Shown in pieces: positions 43,579-53,846 of a DNA stretch of 64,000 nt (its first letter is position 1; each line of letters begins with the position of its first letter). Below the pieces are notes generated by a model. It was given only the letters and a program-made list of their open reading frames with translations, was not told the DNA's origin and did no database searches. The DNA comes from Actinoplanes regularis (GTDB lineage Bacteria; Actinomycetota; Actinomycetes; Mycobacteriales; Micromonosporaceae): NCBI RefSeq assembly GCF_900188005.1, contig NZ_FZNR01000004.1, forward strand, positions 1 to 64,000, read 5' to 3'. A program made the translations under genes and the position numbers.

Positions 43579-44553
43579 CTACGCCGCGGCGAGGTGCTGG
43601 CCGCCGAGCGTCGGGTGGTCGCGGGTCCAGGTCACGTACCCCTCGTTGCGGGCGATCACGTCGTGGTAGGCGTCCCGGGCCAGCTCCGTCACCTTCGGCG
43701 CGTACCGCGCCGCCGGCGACTCCGGATGCCAGCCGAGGATGAGGCGCCACCGCAGCGGCGCCCCCTTGAGTGGTCGGGTGGTCAGCCCCGCCGGTGGGCG
43801 GAAGGTCGGCTGACAGAGGCCGATCGCCACGCCCAGCTCGACCATGTCGATGCAGGCGCGGACGTCGGTCTCCAGAACCCGGCGCGGGGTGAACCCGGCC
43901 CGGGCGCAGGACGCGGCGAAGCAGGTCTCGAAACAGCCGTCGCCGGGGGCCGCCGCCCACTGCTCGGTGGCCAGTTCGGCCAGGTCGACCTCGGTCCCCT
44001 TGGCCTGCGGATGGTCCTCGGTCATCAGCACGCACACCGCGTCGACCGCGATGGTGTCCCAGACCAGGCCGAAATCGGCGGAGGGCAGGGCGTCGCCGCA
44101 GACCCCGACCTGCACGAAGTCCAGCTTGCCGTTGAGCGCCATGGTGGCCAGCTCGTCGACGGAGTACGACGCGTAGGTGGAGATCGCCGACTCCGGCTGC
44201 GCGGCGGAGAGCCGGTGCAGCAGGTGGGCGAAGACCGGCCCGCCGATCGCTCCGATCCGGTACCTAGACATGCGGGACGTGCCACTGGCGGCCAGCCGGG
44301 CCGCCTCGTCCTGCAGCCCCTTCATGGCCGGTAGCAGCACCCGGGCCCGGGACAGTACGAGTTCGCCGAGCGCCGTGGGACGGGCGCCACGCCGGTCCCG
44401 GTCGAACAGCGGTCCGCCGAGCGTGCGCTCGATCCGCTGCAGTTGGGCGGTTAGCGCCGGTTGGGCAAGGCCGAGTTGTGACGCGGCCTTGGTGACGCTG
44501 CCGGTCTCCGCGATGGCGCAGACCACCTTCAGATGCCGCAGCTCCAGGTTCAT
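43579..44553 (-). CDS. LysR-family transcriptional regulator
   Basis: A 324-aa LysR regulator, a little longer than usual (about 300). The winged HTH is MNLELRHLKVVCAIAETGSVTKAASQLGLAQPALTAQLQRIERTLGGPLFDRDRRG; the co-inducer domain begins at MSRYRIGAIGGPVFAHLLHRLSA. Residues near DAVCVLMTEDHPQAKGTEVDLAEL are typical of the second half. The last 70 residues (PTFRPPAGLTTRPLKGAPLRWRLILGWHPESPAARYAPKV) also fit the family. No obvious target gene is divergent next to it; its upstream region 44554-44640 ends in the hemerythrin gene. Effector unknown. Confidence 0.92.
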   Translation of the reverse strand: MNLELRHLKVVCAIAETGSVTKAASQLGLAQPALTAQLQRIERTLGGPLFDRDRRGARPTALGELVLSRARVLLPAMKGLQDEAARLAASGTSRMSRYRIGAIGGPVFAHLLHRLSAAQPESAISTYASYSVDELATMALNGKLDFVQVGVCGDALPSADFGLVWDTIAVDAVCVLMTEDHPQAKGTEVDLAELATEQWAAAPGDGCFETCFAASCARAGFTPRRVLETDVRACIDMVELGVAIGLCQPTFRPPAGLTTRPLKGAPLRWRLILGWHPESPAARYAPKVTELARDAYHDVIARNEGYVTWTRDHPTLGGQHLAAA

Positions 44554-44640
44554 AGCGTGACGTTAGGACTAGAACGGGATCGAAGGCTAGCCCTGCGACA
44601 CGTGACAAAGTTGTTAAGTAATGTGACAATCGGGATAAGT

Positions 44641-45207
44641 TCAAATATCTCGGGCGTACGTCGTACGGGCCGTCGCCACATCCCTGACCTTGTCGACGAC
44701 ACCGACGATCGGGTCGACGATCTTGTTCCACGGCGGTGTGGCCGGCGTGGCCGGATGCGGCCGGGTCGGCGCGGCCTCCTCGGCGGTCTCCACCCGATTG
44801 CCCAGCCTGATCAGGTCCTCGACCGGCGCCATCTGCTCCAGCATCGGCAACAGCTCGCCGGTGGCCGCCCGCACGTGCCGCCGGACCGCGGCGACGAGCT
44901 CCGGCGTCCGGTCCGTGGACCGCATCAGCTCGAGCAGCTCGTGATCCTCGGCCAGCCCCCGGTCCACGATCCGGTCACCGTCGGGCACGGCCGTGCGGAC
45001 CGCGGGGTACAGGTACTGGTGCTCCGCGGAGAGGTGCCGGGAGAGGGTCGCGATCAGCGCGGAACGGACCCGCTCCGGCTCCTCGGCGGTCACCTGCTCG
45101 GCCAGGCGGGTGATCTCCCGGTGCTGCTCGTTGAGGACATCGACGACGCTGCGCCCGGAGATGGTGTCACCGATCGGCGGCAGCGGGGGAAGATTCAGAT
45201 CGGACAT
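44641..45207 (-). CDS. Hemerythrin HHE-domain protein
   Basis: A 188-aa protein with a cation-binding HHE domain (about 30-135). Iron-ligand candidates are VLNEQHREITRLAEQV, LSRHLSAEHQYLYPAV, AEDHELLELM and RRHV. It likely holds a di-iron centre and senses or buffers oxygen, nitric oxide or peroxide; in mycobacteria similar proteins affect the stress response through SigF. The C-terminal 45 residues are Pro-rich followed by a helix (VDPIVGVVDKVRDVATA). I start at ATG 45207; an upstream ATG would add a Gly/Arg-rich tail without support. Divergent from the M20 peptidase. Confidence 0.85.
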   Translation of the reverse strand: MSDLNLPPLPPIGDTISGRSVVDVLNEQHREITRLAEQVTAEEPERVRSALIATLSRHLSAEHQYLYPAVRTAVPDGDRIVDRGLAEDHELLELMRSTDRTPELVAAVRRHVRAATGELLPMLEQMAPVEDLIRLGNRVETAEEAAPTRPHPATPATPPWNKIVDPIVGVVDKVRDVATARTTYARDI

Positions 45208-45299
45208 GTCCGCGCCGGTACCCCGTCCGGCCCTCCAGCCAAACCCACCCCCGCGGGCGCGGGTGAAGGTCGGCAACACTTTGCTGGTAAGAAAGGCGG

Positions 45300-46607
45300 A
45301 TGAACACCTCCGCCGTGGACGAGGTCACCGGCCTCTGCCAGGACCTGCTGCGCATCGACACCACCAACACCGGTGACCCGCGGACGACCGTCGGGGAACG
45401 GGTCGCCGCCGAGTACGTCGCCGGGAAGCTCGCCGACGTCGGCATCGAGTCCCGAATCCTGGAGTCGGCGCCCACGCGCACCAACCTGGTCGCCCGGATC
45501 CCCGGCGCCGACCGGTCCCGTGGCGCGCTGCTGGTGCACGGCCACCTCGACGTGGTGCCGGCCGACGCCCGCGAATGGTCGGTGGACCCCTTCGGAGGCG
45601 AGATCAAGGACGGCTACCTGTGGGGCCGCGGCGCGGTCGACATGAAGGACTTCGACGCCATGGTGCTCGCCGTGGTCCGCGAGTGGCAGCGCACCGGCTA
45701 CACCCCGCCCCGGGACATCGTGCTGGCGTACACCGCCGACGAGGAGGCCGGGATGGAGTTCGGCTCGCAGTGGCTGGTGGACAAGCATCCCGACGCCTTC
45801 GAAGGCTGCACCGAGGCGATCGGCGAGGTCGGCGGCTACTCGTACACCGTCAACGACGATCTGCGGCTCTACCTGGTGCAGACCGCCGAGAAGGGGCTGG
45901 ACTGGCTGCGCCTGCACGCGCACGGCCGGCCCGGCCACGGCTCGTTCATCCACGACGACAACGCGGTCACCGCCCTGGCCGAGGCGGTTGCGGCGGTCGG
46001 CCGGCACCGCTTCCCGGTGGTCGTCACGCCGACCGTGCGGGCGTTCCTGGAACAGGTGAGCGAGGCGCTGGGGATCGAGCTGAACCCGGACGACCCGGAA
46101 CAGGCGATCGCCAAGCTCGGCCCGATCGCCAACCTGATCGGCGCCACCATCCGCAACACCGCGAACCCGACCCGCCTCGAGGCCGGCTACAAGGACAACG
46201 TCATCCCCGGCCGGGCGTCCGCCACGATCGACTGCCGCACCCTGCCCGGTCAGGCGGAGTCGTTCCTCGCCGACCTGCGGGCGATCATCGGGCCGGACGT
46301 GGAGATCGAGCACGTGCACCGGCAGCCGGCCGTGGAGACCGAGTTCGGCGGGCCGCTGGTGGAGGCGATGGCGGCGGCGCTGCGCGCCGAGGATCCCGGA
46401 GCGCGTACCGTGCCGTACCTGATGTCCGGGGGAACCGACGCGAAAGCGTTCAGCACCCTCGGCATCAGGTGCTTCGGGTTCGCCCCGTTGCAGCTGCCGC
46501 CCGACCTGAACTTTGCCGCCCTGTTCCACGGCATCGACGAGAGAGTGCCGGTGGAGGGGCTAAAGTTCGGCGTGCGTGTGCTCGACCGACTGCTCCGAAA
46601 CAGCTAG
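45300..46607 (+). CDS. M20/M25/M40 family metallopeptidase
   Basis: A 435-aa di-zinc hydrolase of the ArgE/DapE/CPG2 type. Metal ligands and catalytic residues: LLVHGHLDVVPAD (first His and Asp), WGRGAVDMKDFDAMV (bridging Asp), YTADEEAGMEFG (catalytic Glu pair). The dimerisation domain is in the middle (LHAHGRPGHGSFIHDDNAV). It ends with NFAALFHGIDERVPVEGLKFG, which holds the last His ligand. In other actinobacteria this gene is found in the same block with DUF5703 and an aldo/keto reductase. The exact peptide or acyl-amino-acid substrate is not predictable. Confidence 0.93.
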   Translation: MNTSAVDEVTGLCQDLLRIDTTNTGDPRTTVGERVAAEYVAGKLADVGIESRILESAPTRTNLVARIPGADRSRGALLVHGHLDVVPADAREWSVDPFGGEIKDGYLWGRGAVDMKDFDAMVLAVVREWQRTGYTPPRDIVLAYTADEEAGMEFGSQWLVDKHPDAFEGCTEAIGEVGGYSYTVNDDLRLYLVQTAEKGLDWLRLHAHGRPGHGSFIHDDNAVTALAEAVAAVGRHRFPVVVTPTVRAFLEQVSEALGIELNPDDPEQAIAKLGPIANLIGATIRNTANPTRLEAGYKDNVIPGRASATIDCRTLPGQAESFLADLRAIIGPDVEIEHVHRQPAVETEFGGPLVEAMAAALRAEDPGARTVPYLMSGGTDAKAFSTLGIRCFGFAPLQLPPDLNFAALFHGIDERVPVEGLKFGVRVLDRLLRNS

Positions 46608-46635
46608 AGCTAGATCCGGAAGGACCCCCAAACAG

Positions 46636-47301
46636 ATGAGCGACCAGAACGCGGAGCTCGACGCCGCCCTCGAGCGGGTCGTAGAGGCGGCGCGGGCGCA
46701 TCTCGCGGCCGTCAAGGCGGCTGCGGGCCGCATTGACGACGACGACGTCTGGCAGGCGTACGTCGATCTCAACAACGCCTCCTTCGCGTACGACGAGAAG
46801 CTGCTCGACGCGTTCGGCGAAGTCACGCCGTGGGACGTCGAGTCGATCGACCCGGACGAGGCGGACCAGCGCTTCCTGGCCGGTGAGGCGGGCGAGGCCG
46901 GCGCCGGTGACCCGTACCCGCAGGTCATCTCCGTCCGTCAGCGCCGCGACTACCGCGTGCCCAGCGTCGCCGCGCTGCTGAAGGTCGCGGAGACCGCCCG
47001 GCGCAGCTCGGTGCCGGAGGACGAGGAGGTCGGCCCGGTCGAGTCGGTCGGCGAGGCCGTGCTGGAGCTGCTGCAGGCCGGCGACGGCTCGCTCGCGTCG
47101 CTGGACGTGCCCGAGCTCGAGCCGCTCGACGGGCTGCTCACGGTGACCGAGGTCGAGGAGCCCCTCGACCTGGAGGCGTTCGACGACGCCGACGGCTTCG
47201 GCCCGTTCGCGCCGGCCGAGGGCGACCAGCTGGTCGGCCGCCTCGACGAGCACCCGTTCCTCCCCGACGACGAGGAAGACCACGCGGGTCACAACCACTG
47301 A
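46636..47301 (+). CDS. Acidic conserved hypothetical protein
   Basis: A 221-aa very acidic protein. The N-terminal part is helical (NAELDAALERVVEAARAHLAAVKAAAGRIDDDDVWQAYVDLNNASFAYDEKLLDAFGEVTPWDVESI), the middle has YPQVISVRQRRDYRVPSVAALLKVAETA, and the tail is Asp/Glu-rich and ends in DDEEDHAGHNH, a possible metal-binding His cluster. I recall proteins with this 'DDDDVWQAYVELNNASFAYDE' N-terminus in actinobacteria but no function. It begins 29 nt after the peptidase gene, with GGAAGGA upstream of ATG 46636, and is closed by the terminator at 47311. Confidence 0.75.
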   Translation: MSDQNAELDAALERVVEAARAHLAAVKAAAGRIDDDDVWQAYVDLNNASFAYDEKLLDAFGEVTPWDVESIDPDEADQRFLAGEAGEAGAGDPYPQVISVRQRRDYRVPSVAALLKVAETARRSSVPEDEEVGPVESVGEAVLELLQAGDGSLASLDVPELEPLDGLLTVTEVEEPLDLEAFDDADGFGPFAPAEGDQLVGRLDEHPFLPDDEEDHAGHNH

Positions 47302-47310
47302 GCGATGAAA

Positions 47311-47342
47311 GGAGCCCGTCCGGCTGCTGCCGGGCGGGCTCC
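47311..47342. terminator. Hairpin between convergent genes
   Basis: GGAGCCCGTCCGGC pairs with GCCGGGCGGGCTCC, loop TGCT. It ends at the stop codon of the DUF5703 gene and serves the acidic-protein gene. Confidence 0.7.
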
Positions 47343-47534
47343 TCAGTAACTGAGGCCGGGCTGGGGGTTGGGCTGGAGCCGGCGGCGCAGCATCACCTTG
47401 CGGGTGCCGTCCGCGAACAGCTGGACCCTGGCCAGTTCCCAACCGGAGAATTCGGCCTGTATGGCGAGTTGCGCCGTTGCGGCCAGGCGATCGACATTCG
47501 AAGGCAACCGCAGCGGCGCGTATTCGTAGTCCAT
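47343..47534 (-). CDS. DUF5703 family protein, 63 aa
   Basis: A tiny conserved protein: MDYEYAPLRLPSNVDRLAAT, then AIQAEFSGWELARVQLFADGT, then RKVMLRRRL. The 'YEYAPLRLP...FAGWELxRVxLYxDGxR' pattern identifies the actinobacterial DUF5703 family, whose function is unknown. Its place between an M20 peptidase block and an aldo/keto reductase is conserved in my memory of related genomes. The coding strand is opposite to the peptidase. Confidence 0.85.
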   Translation of the reverse strand: MDYEYAPLRLPSNVDRLAATAQLAIQAEFSGWELARVQLFADGTRKVMLRRRLQPNPQPGLSY

Positions 47535-47786
47535 GCCGACTAGAATGCCCCTCCTGGATAGCGGAGGACAAGCGCTGACCAGCGGCTATTCGGTCCGCGC
47601 CGCCGTTCTCCGGGCCGGCCGCGGGCGCCGGAGCGCGCCGGGGCCCTGACCAGGGTGGCGGCCGCGCGGGATCGGCAGGGGCGTGGCCCGCGAGGGCTGG
47701 GCACGGGGCTCCATCGTTCGTACCGGCGAAAAGGGTTGAGACCGACCCGCGGCGGCGCCGGCGGACGAGGGGTCGATGTGGACCGC

Positions 47787-48782
47787 TCACAGGGTCCCGT
47801 GTGGATCTCCGGTGCCCTCGCGTTCGGGGTATCCGACGTCGATCGCGGAGACGTCCTCGAGGGCGCGGGCGATCTCGGCCGGCAGGGTCAGGTCCTCGCT
47901 GCGCAGGGCGCCCTGGAGCTGGGCGGCGGTGCGGGCGCCGAGGATCGGGGCGGCGACGCCGGGGCGGTCGCGGATCCAGGCCAGCGCGACCTCGAGCGGG
48001 GAGACGCCGAGGCCGCCGGCGGCGATGACCACCGCCTCGACGATGCTGGAGCTGCGCGGCTCCAGGTACGTCCGGACGAACGGCGCGTAGTGTTCGGAAG
48101 CGGCCCTGGAGTCCGATGGGCGGCCGTTGCGGTATTTGCCGGTGAGTACGCCGCGACCGAGCGGGGACCAGGCGAGCACGCCGAAGCCGAGCGCCGCGGC
48201 GGCGGGCAGCAGTTCCCGCTCGATACCGCGCTCGAGCAGCGAATACTCCATCTGGGCGGCGACGATCGGCGCGCGCGTGGGGTAGGCCGACTGCCAGGTG
48301 GCGGCGCGGGCGGTCTGCCAGGCGGCGAAGTTGGAGACCCCGGCGTAACGCACCCGGCCGCTGTTGACCGCGTGATCGAGAGCGGACAGCGTCTCCTCGA
48401 ACGGGGTCTGCCCGTCGAAGCCGTGCACCTGCCACAGGTCGACGTAGTCGGTGCCGAGCCGGCGCAGCGACGCGTCCAGCGAGCGCAGCAGGTTGCCGCG
48501 CGAGCCGTCCCGGGCGCGCCACCCGTGCGGGGTCAGACCGGCCTTGGTGGCGATCACCACCTCGTCGCGGGGGACCAGATGGTCGAGCAGCGAGCCGATC
48601 ACCGTCTCGGCGTCGCCGGCGCCGTACACGTCGGCGGTGTCGATCAGGGTGCCGCCCGCTTCGAGGAAGAGCTTCATCTGCTCGGCCGCGTCGTCGGGAT
48701 CGGTGTCCCGTCCCCAGGTCATGGTGCCGAGGGCGAGCCGCGAGACCGCTAGCCCGCTTCGGCCGAGCGGTCGCTGATGCAT
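47787..48782 (-). CDS. Aldo/keto reductase
   Basis: A 331-aa NADPH-dependent oxidoreductase with the (beta/alpha)8 barrel of the AKR family (YajO/YghZ-like length). Catalytic tetrad: Asp and Tyr in GTLIDTADVYGAGDAE, Lys in VIATKAGL, His in DLWQVHGFD. The C-terminal cofactor region is AWIRDRPGVAAPILGARTAAQLQGAL. The protein starts MHQRPLGRSGLAVSRLALGTMTWG. The 250-base gap 47535-47786 between DUF5703 and this gene shows no further gene. Physiological substrate unknown. Confidence 0.93.
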   Translation of the reverse strand: MHQRPLGRSGLAVSRLALGTMTWGRDTDPDDAAEQMKLFLEAGGTLIDTADVYGAGDAETVIGSLLDHLVPRDEVVIATKAGLTPHGWRARDGSRGNLLRSLDASLRRLGTDYVDLWQVHGFDGQTPFEETLSALDHAVNSGRVRYAGVSNFAAWQTARAATWQSAYPTRAPIVAAQMEYSLLERGIERELLPAAAALGFGVLAWSPLGRGVLTGKYRNGRPSDSRAASEHYAPFVRTYLEPRSSSIVEAVVIAAGGLGVSPLEVALAWIRDRPGVAAPILGARTAAQLQGALRSEDLTLPAEIARALEDVSAIDVGYPEREGTGDPHGTL

Positions 48783-48945
48783 GAGTGAACTTTATTCAGA
48801 CCTGGTCGGCAAGGAAATCCTCCAGCTCGTCAGGGTGCGTCGGTTACCGGACGGAAACCTGACTGGTTCCCATCAGTAGGCTTGCCCCCGGTACCCCCAA
48901 GATCTCGGTCCCGTTCGGTCTCGTTCGTTTCGGAAGGGTAGGGCA

Positions 48946-49998
48946 GTGCGGCTCGGACTCAGCCTCGGTTATCAGACGGCGTGGAGCACGCCGGCCGACC
49001 ATCTCGCCATGGCGCGGGAGGCCGACCGTCTCGGTTATTCGGTGGTGTGGGCCGCCGAGGCCTACGGCTCCGACACGGTGAGCATGCTGGCCTGGATCGC
49101 GGGCCAGACGGAGAAGATCGACATCGGCTCGGCCGTGCTGCAGATCCCGGCACGCACCCCGGCGATGACCGCGATGACCGCGGCCACCCTGGACACGCTC
49201 TCCGGCAGCCGGTTCCGGCTCGGCCTCGGTGTCTCCGGCCCCCAGGTCTCCGAGGGCTGGCACGGCGTCAAGTTCGCCAAGCCGCTCGCCCGGACCAGGG
49301 AGTACGTCGACATCGTGAAGATGGCGCTGCGCCGCGACAAGGTGCAGTACGACGGCGAGCACTACCAGCTGCCGCTGCCCGGCGGCGCCGGCAAGCCGAT
49401 CAAGCTGGGCTTCCACCCGCCGCGCACCGAGATCCCGCTCTACCTCGCCGCGGTCGGCCCGAAGAACCTGGAGCTGGCCGGCGAGGTCGCGGACGGCTGG
49501 CTGGCGATCTTCTTCGCCCCGGACGCCGCCGACGACCAGCTGCGGCACATCGCGGCCGGGCGGGCCCGGCACGGGCTCGGGCTGGCCGGATTCGACGTCG
49601 CGCCGACCGTTCCGGTGGTGGTCGGCGACGACCTCGCGGCCTGTGCCGACGTGATCCGCTGGTACGCGGCGCTCTACATCGGCGGCATGGGCAGCCGGGA
49701 GCAGAACTTCTACAACCAGCTCGCGGTCCGGATGGGCTACGGCGAGGCCGCCGCGAAGGTGCAGGACCTGTACCTGAACCGGCAGGTCGCGGAGGCCGCC
49801 GAGGCGGTGCCGCAGGAGTTCATCGAGCGGACCTCGATCATCGGGACCAAGGAGCGGATCACCAAGCGGATCAGGGAGTACGCGGCGGCCGGCGTCGGCA
49901 CGCTGTCGATCAGCCCGTACGTGGGTGATCTCCAATCCGGCATCGACACCCTCCGGGTGGTGGCCGAGGCTTACGAAGAGTCCGGCGTGGCCCGCTAG
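48946..49998 (+). CDS. LLM-class F420-dependent oxidoreductase
   Basis: A 350-aa luciferase-like oxidoreductase of the F420-using group. It starts (GTG) VRLGLSLGYQTAWSTPADHLAMAREADRLGYSVVWAAEAYGSDTVSMLAWIAGQT, with the barrel strands SAVLQIPARTPAMTAMTAATLD and FRLGLGVSGPQVSEGWHG typical of mer-like proteins. The C-terminal part ends LSISPYVGDLQSGIDTLRVVAEAYEES. It likely transfers hydride with F420H2. The stop TAG shares one base with the GTG of the next gene, so the two are coupled. Confidence 0.9.
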   Translation: MRLGLSLGYQTAWSTPADHLAMAREADRLGYSVVWAAEAYGSDTVSMLAWIAGQTEKIDIGSAVLQIPARTPAMTAMTAATLDTLSGSRFRLGLGVSGPQVSEGWHGVKFAKPLARTREYVDIVKMALRRDKVQYDGEHYQLPLPGGAGKPIKLGFHPPRTEIPLYLAAVGPKNLELAGEVADGWLAIFFAPDAADDQLRHIAAGRARHGLGLAGFDVAPTVPVVVGDDLAACADVIRWYAALYIGGMGSREQNFYNQLAVRMGYGEAAAKVQDLYLNRQVAEAAEAVPQEFIERTSIIGTKERITKRIREYAAAGVGTLSISPYVGDLQSGIDTLRVVAEAYEESGVAR

Positions 49999-50690
49999 TG
50001 GCCACCGTTCTGCTGCTGAGGCACGGCCGTACCACCTCGAACGCCACCGGCGAGCTGGCCGGGCGTCGCCCCGTCGAGCTCGACGACACCGGGCGCCGGC
50101 AGGCCGCCCGGGTCGCCGAACGGCTGCGCGGGCTCCCGCTGGCCGCGGTGGTCTCCAGCCCGCTGATCCGCTGCCGGCAGACCGTCGAGCTGGCGCTGCC
50201 CGGGGTGACCCCGGAGCTCGACGAGGGCCTGATCGAGTGCGGGTACGGCGAGTGGGAGGGCCGCCCGCTCAAGGAGCTGGCCAAGGAGCCGCTCTGGCCC
50301 GTGGTGCAGCACCACCCGAGCGCGGTCACCTTCCCCGCCGGTGAGTCGATGGCGGCCATGTCGGCGCGCGGGGTCGCCGCGATCCGGGCCTGGGACGAGC
50401 GGGTCAACGCCGAGCACGGGCCGGAGTCGATCTGGCTGGCGTGCAGCCACGGCGATGTGATCAAGGCGATCGTGGCCGACGCGATGGGGCTGCACCTCGA
50501 TCAGTTCCAGCGGATCGTGGCCGACCCGGCATCGATCACCGCGATCCGGTACACGCCGACCCGGCCGTTCCTGGTCCGGGTCAACGACACCGGTGAACTG
50601 GGGTCCCTCGTACCGAAGAAGCACGATGGCGAGCGGCCCGCCGAGCAGAGCGACGCGGCCGTCGGCGGTGGTGCCGGAGGGGGCGTCTGA
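49998..50690 (+). CDS. Histidine phosphatase (phosphoglycerate mutase-like)
   Basis: A 230-aa member of the histidine phosphatase superfamily, of the type annotated MSMEG_4193. The catalytic RHG motif is VLLLRHGRTTSNATGELAG near residue 10, the second-site Arg is in SSPLIRCRQTVELAL, the proton donor Glu in LIECGYGEWEGRPLKEL, and the late His is in IWLACSHGDVIKAI. GTG 49998 overlaps the LLM gene by one base. It stands directly before DUF3090, SCO1664-like and mshC genes in a block I regard as conserved in actinobacteria. Substrate unknown. Confidence 0.9.
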   Translation: MATVLLLRHGRTTSNATGELAGRRPVELDDTGRRQAARVAERLRGLPLAAVVSSPLIRCRQTVELALPGVTPELDEGLIECGYGEWEGRPLKELAKEPLWPVVQHHPSAVTFPAGESMAAMSARGVAAIRAWDERVNAEHGPESIWLACSHGDVIKAIVADAMGLHLDQFQRIVADPASITAIRYTPTRPFLVRVNDTGELGSLVPKKHDGERPAEQSDAAVGGGAGGGV

Positions 50691-50799
50691 CAACCCTCCG
50701 TGATGGGTGTATAGCCGCAGCGTGCACCTCATTGCGCCCTCGGCGAACCGGGATTGTCGGGCAGCGCGATCGGGCCCGGGGATGGATAGGGTTGTCTTC

Positions 50800-51383
<584 letters not shown>

Positions 51384-51387
<4 letters not shown>

Positions 51388-52199
51388 CAGCCGAGCCGAC
51401 GGAGGTGCTGACCGAGGCTGACGCCTTGGAGCTGCTGGGCCGCGGCCGGATCGAGATCGAGGGCCGCCTGGTCGACGCTTCCAACACCACGTTGCGCGCC
51501 GGGATCAGCCTGAACGGGATGACCCGGCGCTGCGTCTACAAGCCGGTGCGGGGCGAGCGGCCGCTCTGGGACTTCCCGGACGGGACGCTCGCCGGCCGGG
51601 AGGTGTCGGCCTACCTGGTGTCCCGGGCCACCGGCTGGGGCCTGGTGCCGCCGACGATCCTGCGGGACGGGCCGCTCGGTCCCGGCGCCCTGCAGCTCTG
51701 GATCGAGGAGCCGGAGGCGGCCGAGGGGCTGATCGGCTTCGTCCCGGCCTACGACGTTCCGCAGGGCTGGTTCCCGGTGGCGGCGGCCCGCGACGACGAC
51801 GGTGACGCGTACGCGCTCGCGCACGCGGACGACCCCCGCCTGGCCCGGCTCGCGGTCTTCGACGCGGTGATCAACAACGCCGACCGCAAGGGCGGCCACG
51901 TGCTCTATCCGGCCACCGGATCGGTGCACGGGGTCGATCACGGCGTCAGCTTCCACGTCGAGAACAAGCTGCGTACGGTGCTGTGGGGCTGGACCGGCAA
52001 GCCGCTGCCGCCGGACACGGTCACCGTCCTGGAGCGGCTCAGCGCCGAGCTGGCCGGTCCGCTCGGTGCGGTGCTGGAGGAGCATCTCACCCACTCCGAG
52101 GTGCAGCATGTCCAGTTGCGGGTGAAAAGGCTGCTGCGGGCCGGGTGTTTCCCGAAGCCACCCACCGACTGGCCAGCCATCCCGTGGCCGCCGATCTGA
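51384..52199 (+). CDS. SCO1664-family protein (PI-kinase-like fold)
   Basis: A 271-aa protein of the SCO1664 family. Kinase-like features are RRCVYKPVRGERPLWDFPDGTLAGREVSAYLVS (nucleotide-binding Lys), LARLAVFDAVINNADRKGGHVLYP (catalytic-loop Asp-Asn) and VHGVDHGVSFH (metal-binding Asp), in the order found in HipA/phosphatidylinositol-kinase folds. The start is GTG 51384, which shares four bases with the DUF3090 stop. It is followed after 67 nt by mshC. Substrate unknown; it could be a protein or small-molecule kinase. Confidence 0.87.
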
Positions 52200-52266
52200 T
52201 GGCTCGTCGAGAGGTTTAGGTCACGCGGCCGAGGGATCCGCCGGGGACGCTGGATAGGCTCCGGAC

Positions 52267-53505
52267 ATGGACGCTTGGACCGGGCATGACGTGCCGACTC
52301 TGCCGGGGGACGCCCCCACGCTGAAGCTCTACGACTCGGCGCGCCGGTCGGTGCATCCGGTCACGCCGGGGCAGACCGCGACGATGTACGTCTGCGGCAT
52401 CACGCCGTACGACGCGACCCATCTCGGCCACGCCGCCACGATGATCGCCTTCGACCTGGTCAACCGTCTGTGGCGGGACGCCGGCCACCAGGTGACCTAC
52501 GTGCAGAACGTGACAGACATCGACGACCCGCTGCTGGAGCGCGCCGCGCGTGACGGCGAGGACTGGGTGGTCCTGGCGATGCGCGAGACCGCGCTGTTCC
52601 GCGAGGACATGGAGGCCCTGCGGATCATCCCGCCGGCCCACTACGTGGGCGCCGTCGAGTCGATCCCGTCGATCGTCGAGCACGTCTCCGCGCTGCTGGC
52701 CCGCGGTGCCGCGTACCGGCTGGAGGACGGCACCGGCGACGTCTACTTCGACATCACCGCCGCGCCGAACTGGGGATACGAGTCGAACCTGTCCCGGCCG
52801 GAGATGACCGAGCTTTCCGCGGAGCGCGGCGGTGACCCGTCCCGCGCGGGCAAGCGCGACCCGCTGGACCCGCTGCTGTGGCGCGGGGCCCGCGAGGGGG
52901 AGCCGGTCTGGGACGGCGGCGACCTCGGGCCCGGGCGGCCCGGCTGGCACATCGAGTGCGCGACCATCGCGCTCAACCTGCTCGGTGACACCGTCGACGT
53001 GCAGGGCGGCGGCAGCGACCTGCTCTACCCGCACCACGAGTGCTCGGCGGCGCACGCCGAGGTGCTCACCGGGGTGGCGCCGTTCGCCGGCCACTACGTG
53101 CACGCCGGCATGATCGGCCTGGACGGCGAGAAGATGTCGAAGTCCAAGGGGAACCTGGTCTTCGTGTCCCGCCTGCGCGCGGACGGGGTGGACCCGATGG
53201 CGGTCCGGCTCGGGCTGCTCTCCGGGCACTACCGCGCCGACCGGGAGTGGACCGACGAGGTGCGCAAGGTGGGGGAGCAGCGCGTGGCCCGCTGGCGGGA
53301 GGCCGCGGCCGCGCCGTCCGGCCCGTCCGGAGCCGGGCTGCTCGCGGCGGTACGGGAGGCGCTGACCAGCGATCTCGACGCGCCGGCCGCGCTGGCGGTC
53401 GTGGACGCGTGGGCGGACGCGGCGCTGACCGGCGTGGGTGACGACGCCTCGGCGCCGGCGACGATGGCCCAGGCCGTCGACGCACTTCTCGGTGTGCGCC
53501 TTTAG
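52267..53505 (+). CDS. mshC: Mycothiol ligase MshC (Cys--GlcN-Ins ligase)
   Basis: A 412-aa enzyme that joins L-cysteine to GlcN-inositol using ATP in mycothiol synthesis. It is a class I Cys-tRNA synthetase homologue without the anticodon domain: HIGH-like [25 protein letters not shown] motif [12 protein letters not shown], and zinc ligands in [21 protein letters not shown] and [14 protein letters not shown]. The length (about 410) fits MshC rather than CysS (about 460). The N-terminus is [29 protein letters not shown] terminator with a T-run follows, so the block ends here. Confidence 0.96.
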   Translation: MDAWTGHDVPTLPGDAPTLKLYDSARRSVHPVTPGQTATMYVCGITPYDATHLGHAATMIAFDLVNRLWRDAGHQVTYVQNVTDIDDPLLERAARDGEDWVVLAMRETALFREDMEALRIIPPAHYVGAVESIPSIVEHVSALLARGAAYRLEDGTGDVYFDITAAPNWGYESNLSRPEMTELSAERGGDPSRAGKRDPLDPLLWRGAREGEPVWDGGDLGPGRPGWHIECATIALNLLGDTVDVQGGGSDLLYPHHECSAAHAEVLTGVAPFAGHYVHAGMIGLDGEKMSKSKGNLVFVSRLRADGVDPMAVRLGLLSGHYRADREWTDEVRKVGEQRVARWREAAAAPSGPSGAGLLAAVREALTSDLDAPAALAVVDAWADAALTGVGDDASAPATMAQAVDALLGVRL

Positions 53506-53522
53506 TCGCTGGTTCTTCTGAT

Positions 53523-53564
53523 ACTGGGCGGTCCCTTTCCGGGGCCGCCCAGTTGTTTTTTACC
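53523..53564 (+). terminator. Rho-independent terminator of mshC
   Basis: ACTGGGCGGTCCC pairs with GGGCCGCCCAGT (one bulge) and is followed by TGTTTTTT, an unusually long T-run for this genome. The following gap to 53846 holds the inverted repeat at 53701 and the promoter of the next gene, and nothing else I can name. Confidence 0.85.
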
Positions 53565-53700
53565 GGCGTTTACGCGTCAATTGTCGGACTTTTCTACCGG
53601 GGCGTCCCGGGTGGCCGGAAAAGCATTCGATTGCGCAGTTTTTCAGCCCGAACGACGGGGTACGGACGCCGATCTACCAGCGCGGACGCGGCCTCCCGTT

Positions 53701-53730
53701 CAGGACCTTAGACCCTGGTCGGAGGTCCTG
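53701..53730. promoter_or_regulatory. Inverted repeat in the leader of the Gly/Tyr-rich gene
   Basis: CAGGACCT (53701-53708), 14 nt, AGGTCCTG (53723-53730): a perfect 8-bp inverted repeat 116 nt before the start codon. It may be an operator or an RNA hairpin. No regulator can be assigned. Confidence 0.35.
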
Positions 53731-53846
53731 TAGGTCACTTGCCAAAACAACGCACGGAGCGGTGCTATTCGGAGCAAACGCCCTGCATTGTGGTTGGTGC
53801 CGCGACATGATTTCGGAGGTCAAACCAACGTCCGAAAGGAACTATC

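Noticed and set aside
53506..53846. A c-di-AMP (ydaO) or other known riboswitch in the leader of the Gly/Tyr-rich gene
   Set aside because: I looked for the conserved blocks and did not find them; only a simple inverted repeat is present.
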